In this document: piece after piece, positions 56,542 through 64,000 of the stretch
Layout: every line of letters begins with the position of its first letter
How positions within the stretch are numbered: position 1 is the first letter of the stretch
From: Leptolinea tardivitalis
GTDB taxonomy: Bacteria > Chloroflexota > Anaerolineae > Anaerolineales > Anaerolineaceae
Length of the DNA stretch: 64,000 bases
NCBI RefSeq assembly: GCF_001050275.1
Contig: NZ_BBYA01000012.1
Span: forward strand, 1 to 64,000
Direction: 5' to 3'
The notes under the pieces: model-generated
Told to the model about the DNA's origin: nothing
The model's input: only the letters and a program-made list of their open reading frames with translations
The model's database searches: none
Translations under genes and position numbers: made by a program

Positions 56542-56858
56542 ATACCGGATCCTTGCGAGCAATGCCCATCAGATAAGACAGGCCTGGAAGGGGATGCTGT
56601 ACATCGTGTGAGAGTGAATATCAGACCAACGATGATTGATACGGTTGGTCAATGAAAAAAAGGATGTAGTTATTGCAGAAAATTATCAAAAGCAAAAACG
56701 TTAAGGAAGCAATAATGATGTAAGACTATTATACATACTCCAATGACATTGTGGATGCTTGTCATTCGATTCGGCGACTAATTGCATTGTGAGTCATCCT
56801 GTTTTGTGGTAGAGTAGTATATGAACCTTTATATACCTCTTACCTGGAGGAAATCCTA
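56542..56858. other. divergent intergenic region, no gene seen
   Basis: No gene was found in this 317-bp gap between the divergent transferase and transketolase genes. It should hold both promoters, but no pair of boxes is convincing by eye. CTGGAGGAAATCCT before 56859 is the transketolase ribosome site. Confidence 0.5.
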
Positions 56859-57707
56859 ATGGCAGAAGATGACAAACGAATACGTGATTTGCGATTGATG
56901 GCCAATACCATTCGGGTGGATATTGTGACCACAGCGCGCGACTGCGCCGAGGGTGTTCATGCCGGGGGAAGTTTATCGCTGGCAGAAGTCTTATCGGTAT
57001 TATTTTTCTCTGAATTAAAAGTAAACCCAAAAGATCCAAAGGATCCCAACCGCGACCGGCTGGTTCTCAGCAAAGGGCATGCCAATATCGGTTTATCGTC
57101 AGCCATGGCGCACCGGGGATTCTTTTCAGTGGATGAATTGAAACGGTTTGACCAGTTGGGCGCTCCGTTGAGCATGCATGTAGACATGCATCGCATGCCG
57201 GGCGTGGAGATCAGTTCCGGTTCACTCGGGCACGGGCTCCCTGTGGCTGTGGGTATGGCACTGGCGGGTAAACTGGACAAAGCCCCCTGGCGGGTTTTTG
57301 CTATCGTTTCCGATGGCGAGATCATGGAAGGCTCCTGCTGGGAAGCCATGATGGCGGCCGCCCATTACAAGTTGAACAATCTGACCATGGTAATGGACCG
57401 CAACCGTTTCTGCCTCGATGGGCCTACCGAAACTATCATGAGCCTGGAACCATTTGAAGATAAATTGCGCGCCTTTGGTTGGCGGGTGATTTCTGTTGAT
57501 GGGCATGATGTAGTCGCCCTGCTTAAAGCCTTTGCCGATAAAGCACCCGGTGACGACCGTCCGCGCGTGATTGTGTGCAATACGGTAAAAGGAAAGGGTG
57601 TCTCCTTCCTCGAAAATACGGCTGGTGCCCATTTCACCCAGTTGAAGCCAGATAAAGCTGCCATCGCTCTTGAAGAGCTGGCTGCTGCCCGTGCGGCGAT
57701 AAAATAA
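56859..57707 (+). CDS. transketolase, N-terminal (TPP-binding) subunit
   Basis: The 282-residue protein is the pyrophosphate-binding half of a split transketolase, which exchanges two-carbon units in the pentose phosphate pathway. Motifs: GHANIGLSSAMAHRG, SSGSLGHGLPVAVGMALAGK, and the thiamin-diphosphate motif VSDGEIMEGSCWEAMM followed by NNLTMVMDRNRF. The GGAGG ribosome site is strong. The downstream gene encodes the other half after 11 bp. It can use xylulose 5-phosphate made by the arabinose pathway. Confidence 0.94.
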   Translation: MAEDDKRIRDLRLMANTIRVDIVTTARDCAEGVHAGGSLSLAEVLSVLFFSELKVNPKDPKDPNRDRLVLSKGHANIGLSSAMAHRGFFSVDELKRFDQLGAPLSMHVDMHRMPGVEISSGSLGHGLPVAVGMALAGKLDKAPWRVFAIVSDGEIMEGSCWEAMMAAAHYKLNNLTMVMDRNRFCLDGPTETIMSLEPFEDKLRAFGWRVISVDGHDVVALLKAFADKAPGDDRPRVIVCNTVKGKGVSFLENTAGAHFTQLKPDKAAIALEELAAARAAIK

Positions 57708-57718
57708 CGGAGGAACCC

Positions 57719-58675
57719 ATGATCGATACTGAAAAACTTATTGGTATTTCCAGCCGTGACGCCTTTGGTTTGACTCTGGCTGACCTGGCTCAAAATGACC
57801 CGCGCATTGTGGCATTGACGGCCGACCTGGCCGCATCTGTGCGTCTGGCAGATATGATCAAAATTGCCCCTGAACGGGTCTTCAACTTTGGTATTGCCGA
57901 ACAAGATATGATGGGCGCGGCAGCCGGTCTGGCACTTTCGGGCAAAATCCCCTTTGTGACCACCTTTGCCGTGTTCGCCTCGCTGCGGGCAGCCGAACAG
58001 GCTCGCACCGATATTGCCTACAACAGCCTGCCGGTGCGCATTTGCGCCAGTCACGGTGGGTTTGGTCTGGCGGTCGGTGGTGCCACCCACCATGCATTGG
58101 AAGATATAGCCATCTACAGGAACATGCCAGGGATGACGGTCATCGTTCCGGCTGACGGAGTGGAAGCCTCGGCAGCCGTCCGCGCTGTGATGGACCTGCC
58201 CGGCCCTTCGTATATTCGCCTGAGCCGCCCGACAGAACCCACTGTTTACACCACATATGAACCATTCGCCATTGGGAAAGCCCGCCGTGTTACCACCGGT
58301 AAAGACCTGACGTTTATCGCCTATGGCGGTTCAGTGGGATACTCTCTTAACGCCGCTGAACTACTGAAGGCGGATGGCATTCACGCCGGGGTGGTGGATA
58401 TGGCCACCATTAAACCGCTGGATATTGACGCCGTGTTGGAAGCTGCGAAGAATTCTTCTGCCATCATGACGGTTGAAGAGCATAATATCATCGGCGGACT
58501 GGGCACGGCTGTGGCCGAAGTTCTGGCGGAGGCGGGTGTCGCCATTCCCTTCAAACGGCATGGCATCTACGATCACTTCACCACGGCAGCACCGTACCCC
58601 GAGCTGCTGGCGCTCTACAAGATGGATGCGAATGGAATTGCCGGCACAGCCCGTGAGTTCCTGAAAAAGCACTGA
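57719..58675 (+). CDS. transketolase, C-terminal (pyrimidine-binding and C) subunit
   Basis: The 318-residue protein is the second half of the split transketolase. It has the pyrimidine-binding domain (VVALTADLAASVRLADMIKI, FNFGIAEQDMMGAAAGLALS with the catalytic Glu, VTTFAVFASLRAAEQ) and the C-terminal domain (LTFIAYGGSVGYSLNAAELL, EEHNIIGGLGTAVAEVLAEA). It starts after an ACGGAGGAACCC site and forms a heterodimeric pair with the preceding subunit. Deoxyxylulose-phosphate synthase was considered, but that enzyme is a single longer chain. Confidence 0.94.
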   Translation: MIDTEKLIGISSRDAFGLTLADLAQNDPRIVALTADLAASVRLADMIKIAPERVFNFGIAEQDMMGAAAGLALSGKIPFVTTFAVFASLRAAEQARTDIAYNSLPVRICASHGGFGLAVGGATHHALEDIAIYRNMPGMTVIVPADGVEASAAVRAVMDLPGPSYIRLSRPTEPTVYTTYEPFAIGKARRVTTGKDLTFIAYGGSVGYSLNAAELLKADGIHAGVVDMATIKPLDIDAVLEAAKNSSAIMTVEEHNIIGGLGTAVAEVLAEAGVAIPFKRHGIYDHFTTAAPYPELLALYKMDANGIAGTAREFLKKH

Positions 58676-58715
58676 TCCAGCCGGCGAAGTTTTTCCATCA
58701 GACATCAACAATTCA

Positions 58716-58751
58716 CAACTCCCTGATTTAATTCGGGGAGTTGCTTTTTTT
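58716..58751 (+). terminator. intrinsic terminator of the transketolase operon
   Basis: CAACTCCC (58716-58723) pairs with GGGAGTTG (58736-58743) and is followed by a run of eight T residues. Confidence 0.9.
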
Positions 58752-58850
58752 TCCAATAGATCATCGGATACAATACAAGCACCTTGCCTGTGGATAACGC
58801 TTTGAAGAAACAGTATTTGTACCCGTTCTGACAGTATTAAGGAGCCGCCT

Positions 58851-59549
58851 GTGTTTGAAGTCATTGCTTTTGATGCTGATGATACCCTGTGGGAAAACGA
58901 AGCGTATTACCGATCAGGCCGCGAGACCTTCCATCAGATTCTGGCATCGTATCCGTTGCCGGCCGATCTGGATGACCGCCTCGATGCCACAGAAAACCGC
59001 AACATCCCATATTTCGGATATGGCGTGACCAGTTTTGTCTTTTCTCTGATTGAAACGGCCATTTCGGTTACAGAACAAACTGTCTCTGCGGCGGATATCC
59101 AGCGGATCTTAGACATTGCCAAAAATATGCTGGATGCCCGGGTTGATCTGTTTGACCATGTGGAACCCACTCTGCGGCATTTATCTGAATCCTATCCGTT
59201 AATGCTCATCACCAAAGGCGATCTGATGCACCAGCAGAACAAACTGACGCGTTCTGGCCTGAGCGGATATTTCAAACATGTGGAGGTGGTGGCAGATAAA
59301 ACCCCGGAGGTATATCGTGCCATCTTTGAACGGCATCATCTTACCCCGGACCGCTTTCTGATGATCGGAAATTCCATGCGATCTGATATTCTGCCGGTGT
59401 TGGAATTAGGCGGGCATGCCATTTACGTCCCCAGCAAATTGATCTGGGTACATGAACACCGCGATCTTCCTGAAGGCCTGTCAGACCGATTTGTGGAACT
59501 TGAACACCTTGGACAGGTGGAGGAATGGATCCGGCAGAACGGCCGGTAA
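58851..59549 (+). CDS. HAD-family hydrolase
   Basis: This 232-residue phosphatase-like protein shows the HAD motifs in order: motif I IAFDADDTLWENE with the nucleophile and acid Asp, motif II LMLITKGD, and motif IV FLMIGNSMRSDILPVLELG with the metal-binding Asp. An alpha-helical cap (about residues 15-100) lies between motifs I and II. Substrate cannot be inferred. It starts with GTG after AAGGAGCCGCCT. The gap after it (59550-59949) has a CCTCCAGA/TCTGG-like stem near 59580-59610 and no convincing gene. Confidence 0.87.
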   Translation: MFEVIAFDADDTLWENEAYYRSGRETFHQILASYPLPADLDDRLDATENRNIPYFGYGVTSFVFSLIETAISVTEQTVSAADIQRILDIAKNMLDARVDLFDHVEPTLRHLSESYPLMLITKGDLMHQQNKLTRSGLSGYFKHVEVVADKTPEVYRAIFERHHLTPDRFLMIGNSMRSDILPVLELGGHAIYVPSKLIWVHEHRDLPEGLSDRFVELEHLGQVEEWIRQNGR

Positions 59550-59949
59550 TCTGGTTAATAACGAAAAAGAAAATCACATCCTCCAGACCCACTTTCTGGT
59601 TTTGGAGGAAAATCAGGATGGGGGTTCTCGAATTTCCAGATAAATATAAAAAAATACTCTTGAAATCCTGTTGACCGCATAATTTGGTGATAAACTTGGC
59701 CGGATGTTCCGGTTTTGATCGGGAAAACTTCGAGAAATGCCCTATCCGTGTTCAGCGGGGTGCCCCACTACAGACGGACAGGCAGATCTCGCTAATGGAA
59801 GATGCAGAAAAATACTGAAATTGGCCGGTCAATTGATTCGATGTTCAATTGATTTCTGTAAAGATGCGTGTTTTTGCACGGCTGATGGGAAAAATACGAT
59901 TCATATTACACAACATATCACGAGCCAATGACAAATTGGCTTATTAACC
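59550..59949. other. intergenic region, no gene called
   Basis: This 400-bp gap holds an imperfect inverted repeat TCCTCCA/TGGAGGA near 59577-59608 that may end the HAD transcript. A 64-codon frame at 59737-59931 lacks a ribosome site and protein-like pattern and was not called. The rest shows no recognised element. Confidence 0.45.
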
Positions 59950-61620
59950 ATGGGAAGAGACATGACTAAACGAACTTTGATTCAAATGTACAGGGAGGAA
60001 TTCACCGGATATACATTACACAAGTTCCGGCAAGACCTCCTGGCCGGGCTGACGGTGGCTGCCGTAGCCCTGCCGCTTGCGCTGGCTTTCGGAGTGGTTT
60101 CCGGAGCCACGGCATCTGCCGGGATGGTTACGGCCATCCTTTCTGGCCTGATCATCGGCGGGCTTTCCGGCGCTCCGTACCAGATTTCAGGTCCCACCGG
60201 CGCCATGAGCGCTGTTCTGATTGTGCTGGCCCAGAAGTACGGCCTTCCCGGCGTTTGGGTGGCGGGTGTCATGGCTGGTATTGCCCTGCTCATCATCGGT
60301 TTGCTGCGGCTGGGGCGCTTCATTGCCTACATCCCGGCGCCGGTCATCACCGGATTCACCTCCGGTATAGCTGCCATTATCGCCATCGGACAGATTGATA
60401 ACCTGCTGGGGGTCAAGACGGCCGCCAGCGATTCATCGGCGGTTAAGCTGCTGGGGTATTTCAAAGGCGGGTATATGCCCGATTGGCATACCCTGGTGAT
60501 CAGTGCTGTGGTGATGGTTGTGATGGTTGCCTGGCCAAAAAAATGGAACGCACATTTCCCGTCATCACTGGTGGGAATCATAGCCGCCACCGGATTGAAT
60601 GCCCTGGTCAACTGGCCGGTAGCGGTGATCGGTGCGATCCCGCAATCTCTGCTTCTGGAAGACCGCCTGACATTTCAGACGATTCCCTGGGGTCATCTTC
60701 AGGAATTCATCGGCTCGGCGCTGACGATTACCGCCCTGGGTGCCGTTGAAAGCCTGTTATGCGGGGCTGTAGCCAGCAATATGACGGGTATCCGCTTGCA
60801 GGCCAACCAGGAATTGATCGCTCAGGGGGTGGGCAATCTGATCATTCCCTTCTTTGGCGGTGTTCCTGCCACGGCTGCCATTGCCCGCAGCAGTGTGGGC
60901 ATCAAATCGGGCGGCAAGACGCGCATGGTCAGTCTGGTACATGCCCTGGTGTTAATGGCTTCCATGTTCTTCCTGGCACCGGTAATGTCGCGCATACCGC
61001 TGGCCGCCCTGGCCGGCGTACTGGTGGTGACAGCCTGGCGGATGAACGAGTGGGAAGCCATCCGATATATTTTCCGCAATCGATTCAAAACAGCTATCAT
61101 TACGTTTCTTGTCACTTTGCTGGCAACCGTGGCGCTTGACCTGACCCAGGCCATTATGATGGGCGCTTTGCTTTCAGCCATGATCTTTCTTAATGACAGT
61201 GCCAGCATGGATATTCAAATCCAGGAAGTTGACCCCGGCAAACTCCGTGCGCGCGGGATTGAAAATGCCGGTCATTGCCGGCACGTCCGCGTAGCTTACC
61301 TGACCGGTCCGCTCTTTTTTGCGGCAACAGGGAATTTTAATGAAGCCTTTGCCAACATCACAGATACCCATGTCCTTATCCTTTCAATGCGGGGTGTTCC
61401 ATTAATTGACACTTCAGGAATGCAGGCATTGAACACATTGCACCAGACTTTAAGAAAAGCCGGGATTGTGTTGATGCTTGCCAGTGTACAGCCCGCCGTA
61501 CATAAGATGTTGATTCGCGGCGGTCTTGAAGACCAGATCGGCGCGGAAAATATCTTCTGGTCGGCAGACCAGGCTATTGTCGATGCGGAAAAACGCGGCT
61601 GTATGTATTGTGCCGCTTGA
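59950..61620 (+). CDS. SulP-family anion transporter with STAS domain
   Basis: This 556-residue transporter has about 10-14 membrane helices in the SLC26/SulP fold. Early motifs are LAGLTVAAVALPLALAFGV and LSGAPYQISGPTGAMSAVLI, both diagnostic. The cytosolic STAS domain (about residues 440-550) has VLILSMRGVPLIDTSGMQAL with the conserved DTSG. It likely moves sulfate, bicarbonate or another anion. The start is either ATG 59950 or ATG 59962; GGGAAGAG just before the latter could serve as its ribosome site. A hairpin terminator follows. Confidence 0.92.
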   Translation: MGRDMTKRTLIQMYREEFTGYTLHKFRQDLLAGLTVAAVALPLALAFGVVSGATASAGMVTAILSGLIIGGLSGAPYQISGPTGAMSAVLIVLAQKYGLPGVWVAGVMAGIALLIIGLLRLGRFIAYIPAPVITGFTSGIAAIIAIGQIDNLLGVKTAASDSSAVKLLGYFKGGYMPDWHTLVISAVVMVVMVAWPKKWNAHFPSSLVGIIAATGLNALVNWPVAVIGAIPQSLLLEDRLTFQTIPWGHLQEFIGSALTITALGAVESLLCGAVASNMTGIRLQANQELIAQGVGNLIIPFFGGVPATAAIARSSVGIKSGGKTRMVSLVHALVLMASMFFLAPVMSRIPLAALAGVLVVTAWRMNEWEAIRYIFRNRFKTAIITFLVTLLATVALDLTQAIMMGALLSAMIFLNDSASMDIQIQEVDPGKLRARGIENAGHCRHVRVAYLTGPLFFAATGNFNEAFANITDTHVLILSMRGVPLIDTSGMQALNTLHQTLRKAGIVLMLASVQPAVHKMLIRGGLEDQIGAENIFWSADQAIVDAEKRGCMYCAA

Positions 61621-61644
61621 AAATCTACAGATTGCAGAGACTAT

Positions 61645-61678
61645 GCGGGCTGCCGGGGTCATTTGGCAGCCCGCTTTG
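61645..61678 (+). terminator. intrinsic terminator after the SulP gene
   Basis: GCGGGCTGCC (61645-61654) pairs perfectly with GGCAGCCCGC (61665-61674), followed by TTTGCT. Confidence 0.75.
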
Positions 61679-61740
61679 CTGTGTAAACGGATGCTTTCCG
61701 GTAAAATGGGAACAGATTTCTGTTGGGATGTGAATTGTAG

Positions 61741-62340
61741 ATGAACAGCGCTTTTCTGGCTTTGGAGCGGTATCTACTCAACCTGCCCCTGTCAAAAGAG
61801 GCGGTGGAGAGTGTGCTGAATTGTTTTTCGATCAAAGTCCTGGCGCGGAACGCGTATTTTGCCCGATCGGGGGAGATCAAAGACCGCCTGGGGTTCGTGG
61901 TCAACGGGCTGTTTGCCATGCAGGTTGAGAGGCCGGGGCTTCCCGCCTATATCAAAGATTTTCTGAAGGAAGGCGATTTTCTGCTGGCCACATTTGACCC
62001 GCAATCCGAGAATCTGGTGACCATTCAGGCGCTGCAGGAGTCACGGATTCTGGAAGCCCGTTATTCAGACATCCAGATGTTAAACGAGCGCTTTCCGGAA
62101 TTCCATTTTCTGGCAGAGCGGGGGATGCAGCATCGGTATCAGGCTATATGCGACCGATTGGAAGAAATGTCAACACTGGATGCCCGCGGACGGTACAGCC
62201 TGTTTCAATCCACATTTGGAGACCTGGAAGAAAACATCCCGCAATATCTGGTGGCGTCTTATATCGGGGTGACTCCCACCCAGTTAAGCCGCATCCGCAA
62301 TTCTCCGGAGAAATCTGTCAAAATGTCTCAACAAATGTAA
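61741..62340 (+). CDS. Crp/Fnr-family transcriptional regulator
   Basis: This 199-residue protein has an N-terminal cyclic-nucleotide-binding-like beta-roll (about residues 15-130, YFARSGEIKDRLGFVVNGLF and AYIKDFLKEGDFL) and a C-terminal helix-turn-helix (about 155-190, IPQYLVASYIGVTPTQLSRI). It does not contain the Cys cluster of Fnr, so oxygen sensing through an iron-sulfur cluster is unlikely. Members of this short group often control neighbouring metabolic genes; the next gene is 55 bp downstream on the same strand. The effector cannot be inferred. Confidence 0.88.
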   Translation: MNSAFLALERYLLNLPLSKEAVESVLNCFSIKVLARNAYFARSGEIKDRLGFVVNGLFAMQVERPGLPAYIKDFLKEGDFLLATFDPQSENLVTIQALQESRILEARYSDIQMLNERFPEFHFLAERGMQHRYQAICDRLEEMSTLDARGRYSLFQSTFGDLEENIPQYLVASYIGVTPTQLSRIRNSPEKSVKMSQQM

Positions 62341-62395
62341 ATGACAGTTTTTCAACCCTCCCGTATAGTTGGCGAAAAACGTGGAGGGATGAAAT

Positions 62396-62878
62396 ATGTC
62401 AGACCAGAAAACCGGTGAAGATGGATTGAAGCAGGCATTGAAGGCAGTGCACGGCATGTATATCGGGCAGCAAATTTCGCTGCTGAATGCCCTGAAGGCA
62501 GAATTTGGTCCGCGCGTGGTTGAGGTGGTTCGTCAGGCTGGCAGCCGGGATGTTTGCGCGGTGTATCATGAACTGGCAGAAAAAAGCGGAAAACGTTCCA
62601 TAGATGACCTCGTGGATGCATTATGGGAACCATTGAGACAAAAGGGATATGTTTTCACCCGTGAAAACACAGGGACGGGAATTCAGATGCATTGCACAGC
62701 CTGTCCATTTGCCGCCATGTATAAAGCGATGGGCGGTACAGAATGGGGATACGCGCTCTATTGTGCGGCCGATGCCGATTTAACGGCGGCGTTTAATCCG
62801 CAGATTGGTTTTAAACGTACAAAGACATTAATGGAAGGCAGCGATTGTTGCGATCATTTTTATTTTGACAGGGAATAA
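62396..62878 (+). CDS. ATC-hydrolase-like protein
   Basis: The 160-residue protein matches the L-2-amino-thiazoline-4-carboxylate hydrolase family (PF14196) by its C-terminal Cys pattern: MHCTACPFAAMYKAMG, YALYCAADADLTAAFNPQIG and FKRTKTLMEGSDCCDHFYF. Characterised members act in conversion of thiazoline carboxylate to cysteine, but most proteins of this family, including this one, are untested and could have another role. A GTGGAGGG site precedes the ATG. It probably shares a transcript with the Crp/Fnr regulator. Confidence 0.78.
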   Translation: MSDQKTGEDGLKQALKAVHGMYIGQQISLLNALKAEFGPRVVEVVRQAGSRDVCAVYHELAEKSGKRSIDDLVDALWEPLRQKGYVFTRENTGTGIQMHCTACPFAAMYKAMGGTEWGYALYCAADADLTAAFNPQIGFKRTKTLMEGSDCCDHFYFDRE

Positions 62879-62933
62879 GCCATCTCCATTTTGTCGAAAT
62901 AGAAGGGAGTGTTTTTCTCACACCCTGCGCAGG

Positions 62934-63090
62934 GTAGAAGCAGGCGGGAGGTTCTCATGGATGGGAACGGGTCAATGATTTCGCCTGCTTCTACCGGAGG
63001 CATGTGAGGGCAGGGGGCCGGTGGAAGCAACCGGAGACGAGGTGCCTTTGATTGAACGAGGTTTCGTCCGGTTGCTTCTGCCCTGCAAGG
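62934..63090. repeat. two successive long inverted repeats
   Basis: The first has perfect 13-bp arms GTAGAAGCAGGCG (62934-62946) and CGCCTGCTTCTAC (62982-62994), with a nested GTTCTCAT/ATGGGAAC pair. The second has GAAGCAACCGG (63024-63034) and CCGGTTGCTTC (63068-63078), extended inward by ACGA/TCGT and outward by GGCAGGG/GCCCTGC. Both share GAAGCA near the arm. They lie between convergent genes. They may be terminators or copies of a mobile or REP-like element. Confidence 0.75.
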
Positions 63091-63106
63091 TGTATTTTGT
63101 TCGGGC

Positions 63107-64000
63107 TTAAACCCGTGTGGTTGTAAAGGTTTTTCCGTCTTCTTTGCAGATTCGTTTGATCATATTGCGACCTGACATGCCCGCCGTGGGTAAACCGCCG
63201 CCCGGTTCAACCCACTGACCGACCATGTAAAAATTCTTCAACCCCGGCAGGGTATGTGCCAGACCACCGGAGATAGATTTATTCATGTTCTTCGTCGTGA
63301 TCCGCCAGCCTTCGAACGATCCCTGCCAGTTGCCGGTATACCGCTCGGTTGTCAGCGGGGTAGCCACGTCCACCATTTCCACGTCTTTCTCAAAGCCGGG
63401 AATGATCTTTTCGATGGTCGAAATGACCGTCAGGGCGGCCTGTTTCTTTTCGGCGTCATATCGTTCGGGATCTTCCGCCAGTTTTTTCCAGTAGTCGTAC
63501 GTGGAGCTAAACATAGACATCACCACCGACTTCCCTTTCGGGGCGAGCGTCGGGTCATACCCATAGTGTTTCACCTGGATGTATGTCTCCTCATTGCCGG
63601 CAATGGTGATGGGTGTTTTCAGTGAATGAATGGCCGTATGAGGCTGGTCTGAGAGGTCGCGGTTCACACCCAGTGTGACCATCACCAGCGGTTCAAAGAT
63701 CTCACTCTTCCTATAATATTCCTGCAATTCGGGTTCAAGGAATTTGCCGTCGAGCATTTTATAAATGGTGTTGAAACCGTCAGCCGCCGAGATGACCCGG
63801 TCTGCTCGGAACTCTTGCCCATCCGTCAGGCGGATGCCTGCAGCCTGACCATCTTCCACCAGAATTTTTTCTACCCGGGCGTTATAAAGAATCTCTCCGC
63901 CCAGGTCTTTATACCGTTTTTCGATGGATTTGGAGAAAGCCAGACTTCCACCAATCGGATAACCGGCATCTTTCTGATTCATCCATCCCAGGGTAAAGAT
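63107..64000 (-). CDS. CrtI/phytoene-desaturase-like FAD oxidoreductase, partial
   Basis: This is the C-terminal part (at least 297 residues) of an NAD(P)/FAD-dependent oxidoreductase of the phytoene desaturase/amine oxidase type. The frame continues past the right edge, so the N-terminal dinucleotide-binding motif is missing from view. Visible parts are GGSLAFSKSIEKRYKDLGGE, ADRVISAADGFNTIYKMLDG and the C-terminal FAD-contact region FYMVGQWVEPGGGLPTAGMS. It probably oxidises or desaturates an isoprenoid or related hydrophobic substrate. Confidence 0.85.
   Translation of the reverse strand: MFTLGWMNQKDAGYPIGGSLAFSKSIEKRYKDLGGEILYNARVEKILVEDGQAAGIRLTDGQEFRADRVISAADGFNTIYKMLDGKFLEPELQEYYRKSEIFEPLVMVTLGVNRDLSDQPHTAIHSLKTPITIAGNEETYIQVKHYGYDPTLAPKGKSVVMSMFSSTYDYWKKLAEDPERYDAEKKQAALTVISTIEKIIPGFEKDVEMVDVATPLTTERYTGNWQGSFEGWRITTKNMNKSISGGLAHTLPGLKNFYMVGQWVEPGGGLPTAGMSGRNMIKRICKEDGKTFTTTRV

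Noticed and set aside
59737-59931. 64-codon frame before the SulP gene
   Set aside because: Despite several Cys residues there is no ribosome site, and the sequence does not look protein-like.

Overview
The window looks like a chromosomal segment of a Chloroflexota bacterium, most likely Anaerolineae. This rests on gene content and protein style: an Ala/Pro-rich lipoprotein sugar-binding protein, a split transketolase, and a large Wzx/Wzy-type exopolysaccharide locus mixed with BcsB-like and FemAB-like proteins. No rRNA or tRNA gene was seen, so the assignment is an inference. The sequence is of moderate GC and mostly densely coding.

Layout. (1) Positions 1-7240 hold a damaged type III-like restriction-modification locus. 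A complete IS3-family element (about 3-1267) sits exactly in the DPPF catalytic motif of a DNA methyltransferase. It is followed by a DUF559 nuclease-like gene and a long Res helicase/endonuclease whose C-terminus looks HEPN-like. GC-rich palindromic and tandem repeats fill and extend this locus. (2) Positions 7241-19300 are mixed housekeeping: a small Cys-rich protein, an RtcB-type RNA ligase, small unknowns, a periplasmic-binding-domain sensor kinase with a receiver protein and an HD-GYP phosphodiesterase, an MntP manganese exporter and a KimA/APC-type permease. (3) Positions 19387-30892 form an L-arabinose regulon. A minus-strand operon (LacI regulator, zinc dehydrogenase, araB, araD, araA) diverges from a plus-strand ABC sugar transporter operon (binding protein, ATPase, two permeases). 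Both promoters carry an operator-like palindrome just after the -10 box. (4) Positions 31010-56541 are an exopolysaccharide island: two NodB deacetylases, an NRPS-like A-T-TE protein, two phosphoglycosyl transferases (one lacking the catalytic Asp-Glu), several GT2/GT4 glycosyltransferases, three FemAB-like acyltransferases (two broken by in-frame TAA), a Wzz protein fused to a degenerate GGDEF domain, Wzy, Wzx, an orphan BcsB-like protein and a GHL15-type lipoprotein hydrolase. (5) Positions 56859-64000 hold a split transketolase, a HAD hydrolase, a SulP transporter, a Crp/Fnr regulator, an ATC-hydrolase-like protein and the end of a CrtI-like oxidoreductase that runs off the window.

How it fits together. 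Arabinose taken up by the ABC system would be converted by AraA, AraB and AraD to xylulose 5-phosphate, a transketolase substrate. The most novel-looking part is the exopolysaccharide island. Two of its membrane proteins carry GGDEF domains with a ruined active site but a retained RxxD inhibitory site. This suggests polymer synthesis or export gated by c-di-GMP binding, comparable in logic to PelD but built on a Wzz co-polymerase. The NRPS-like protein, FemAB-like transferases and deacetylases together suggest amino-acid decoration of the polymer; this is a hypothesis only.
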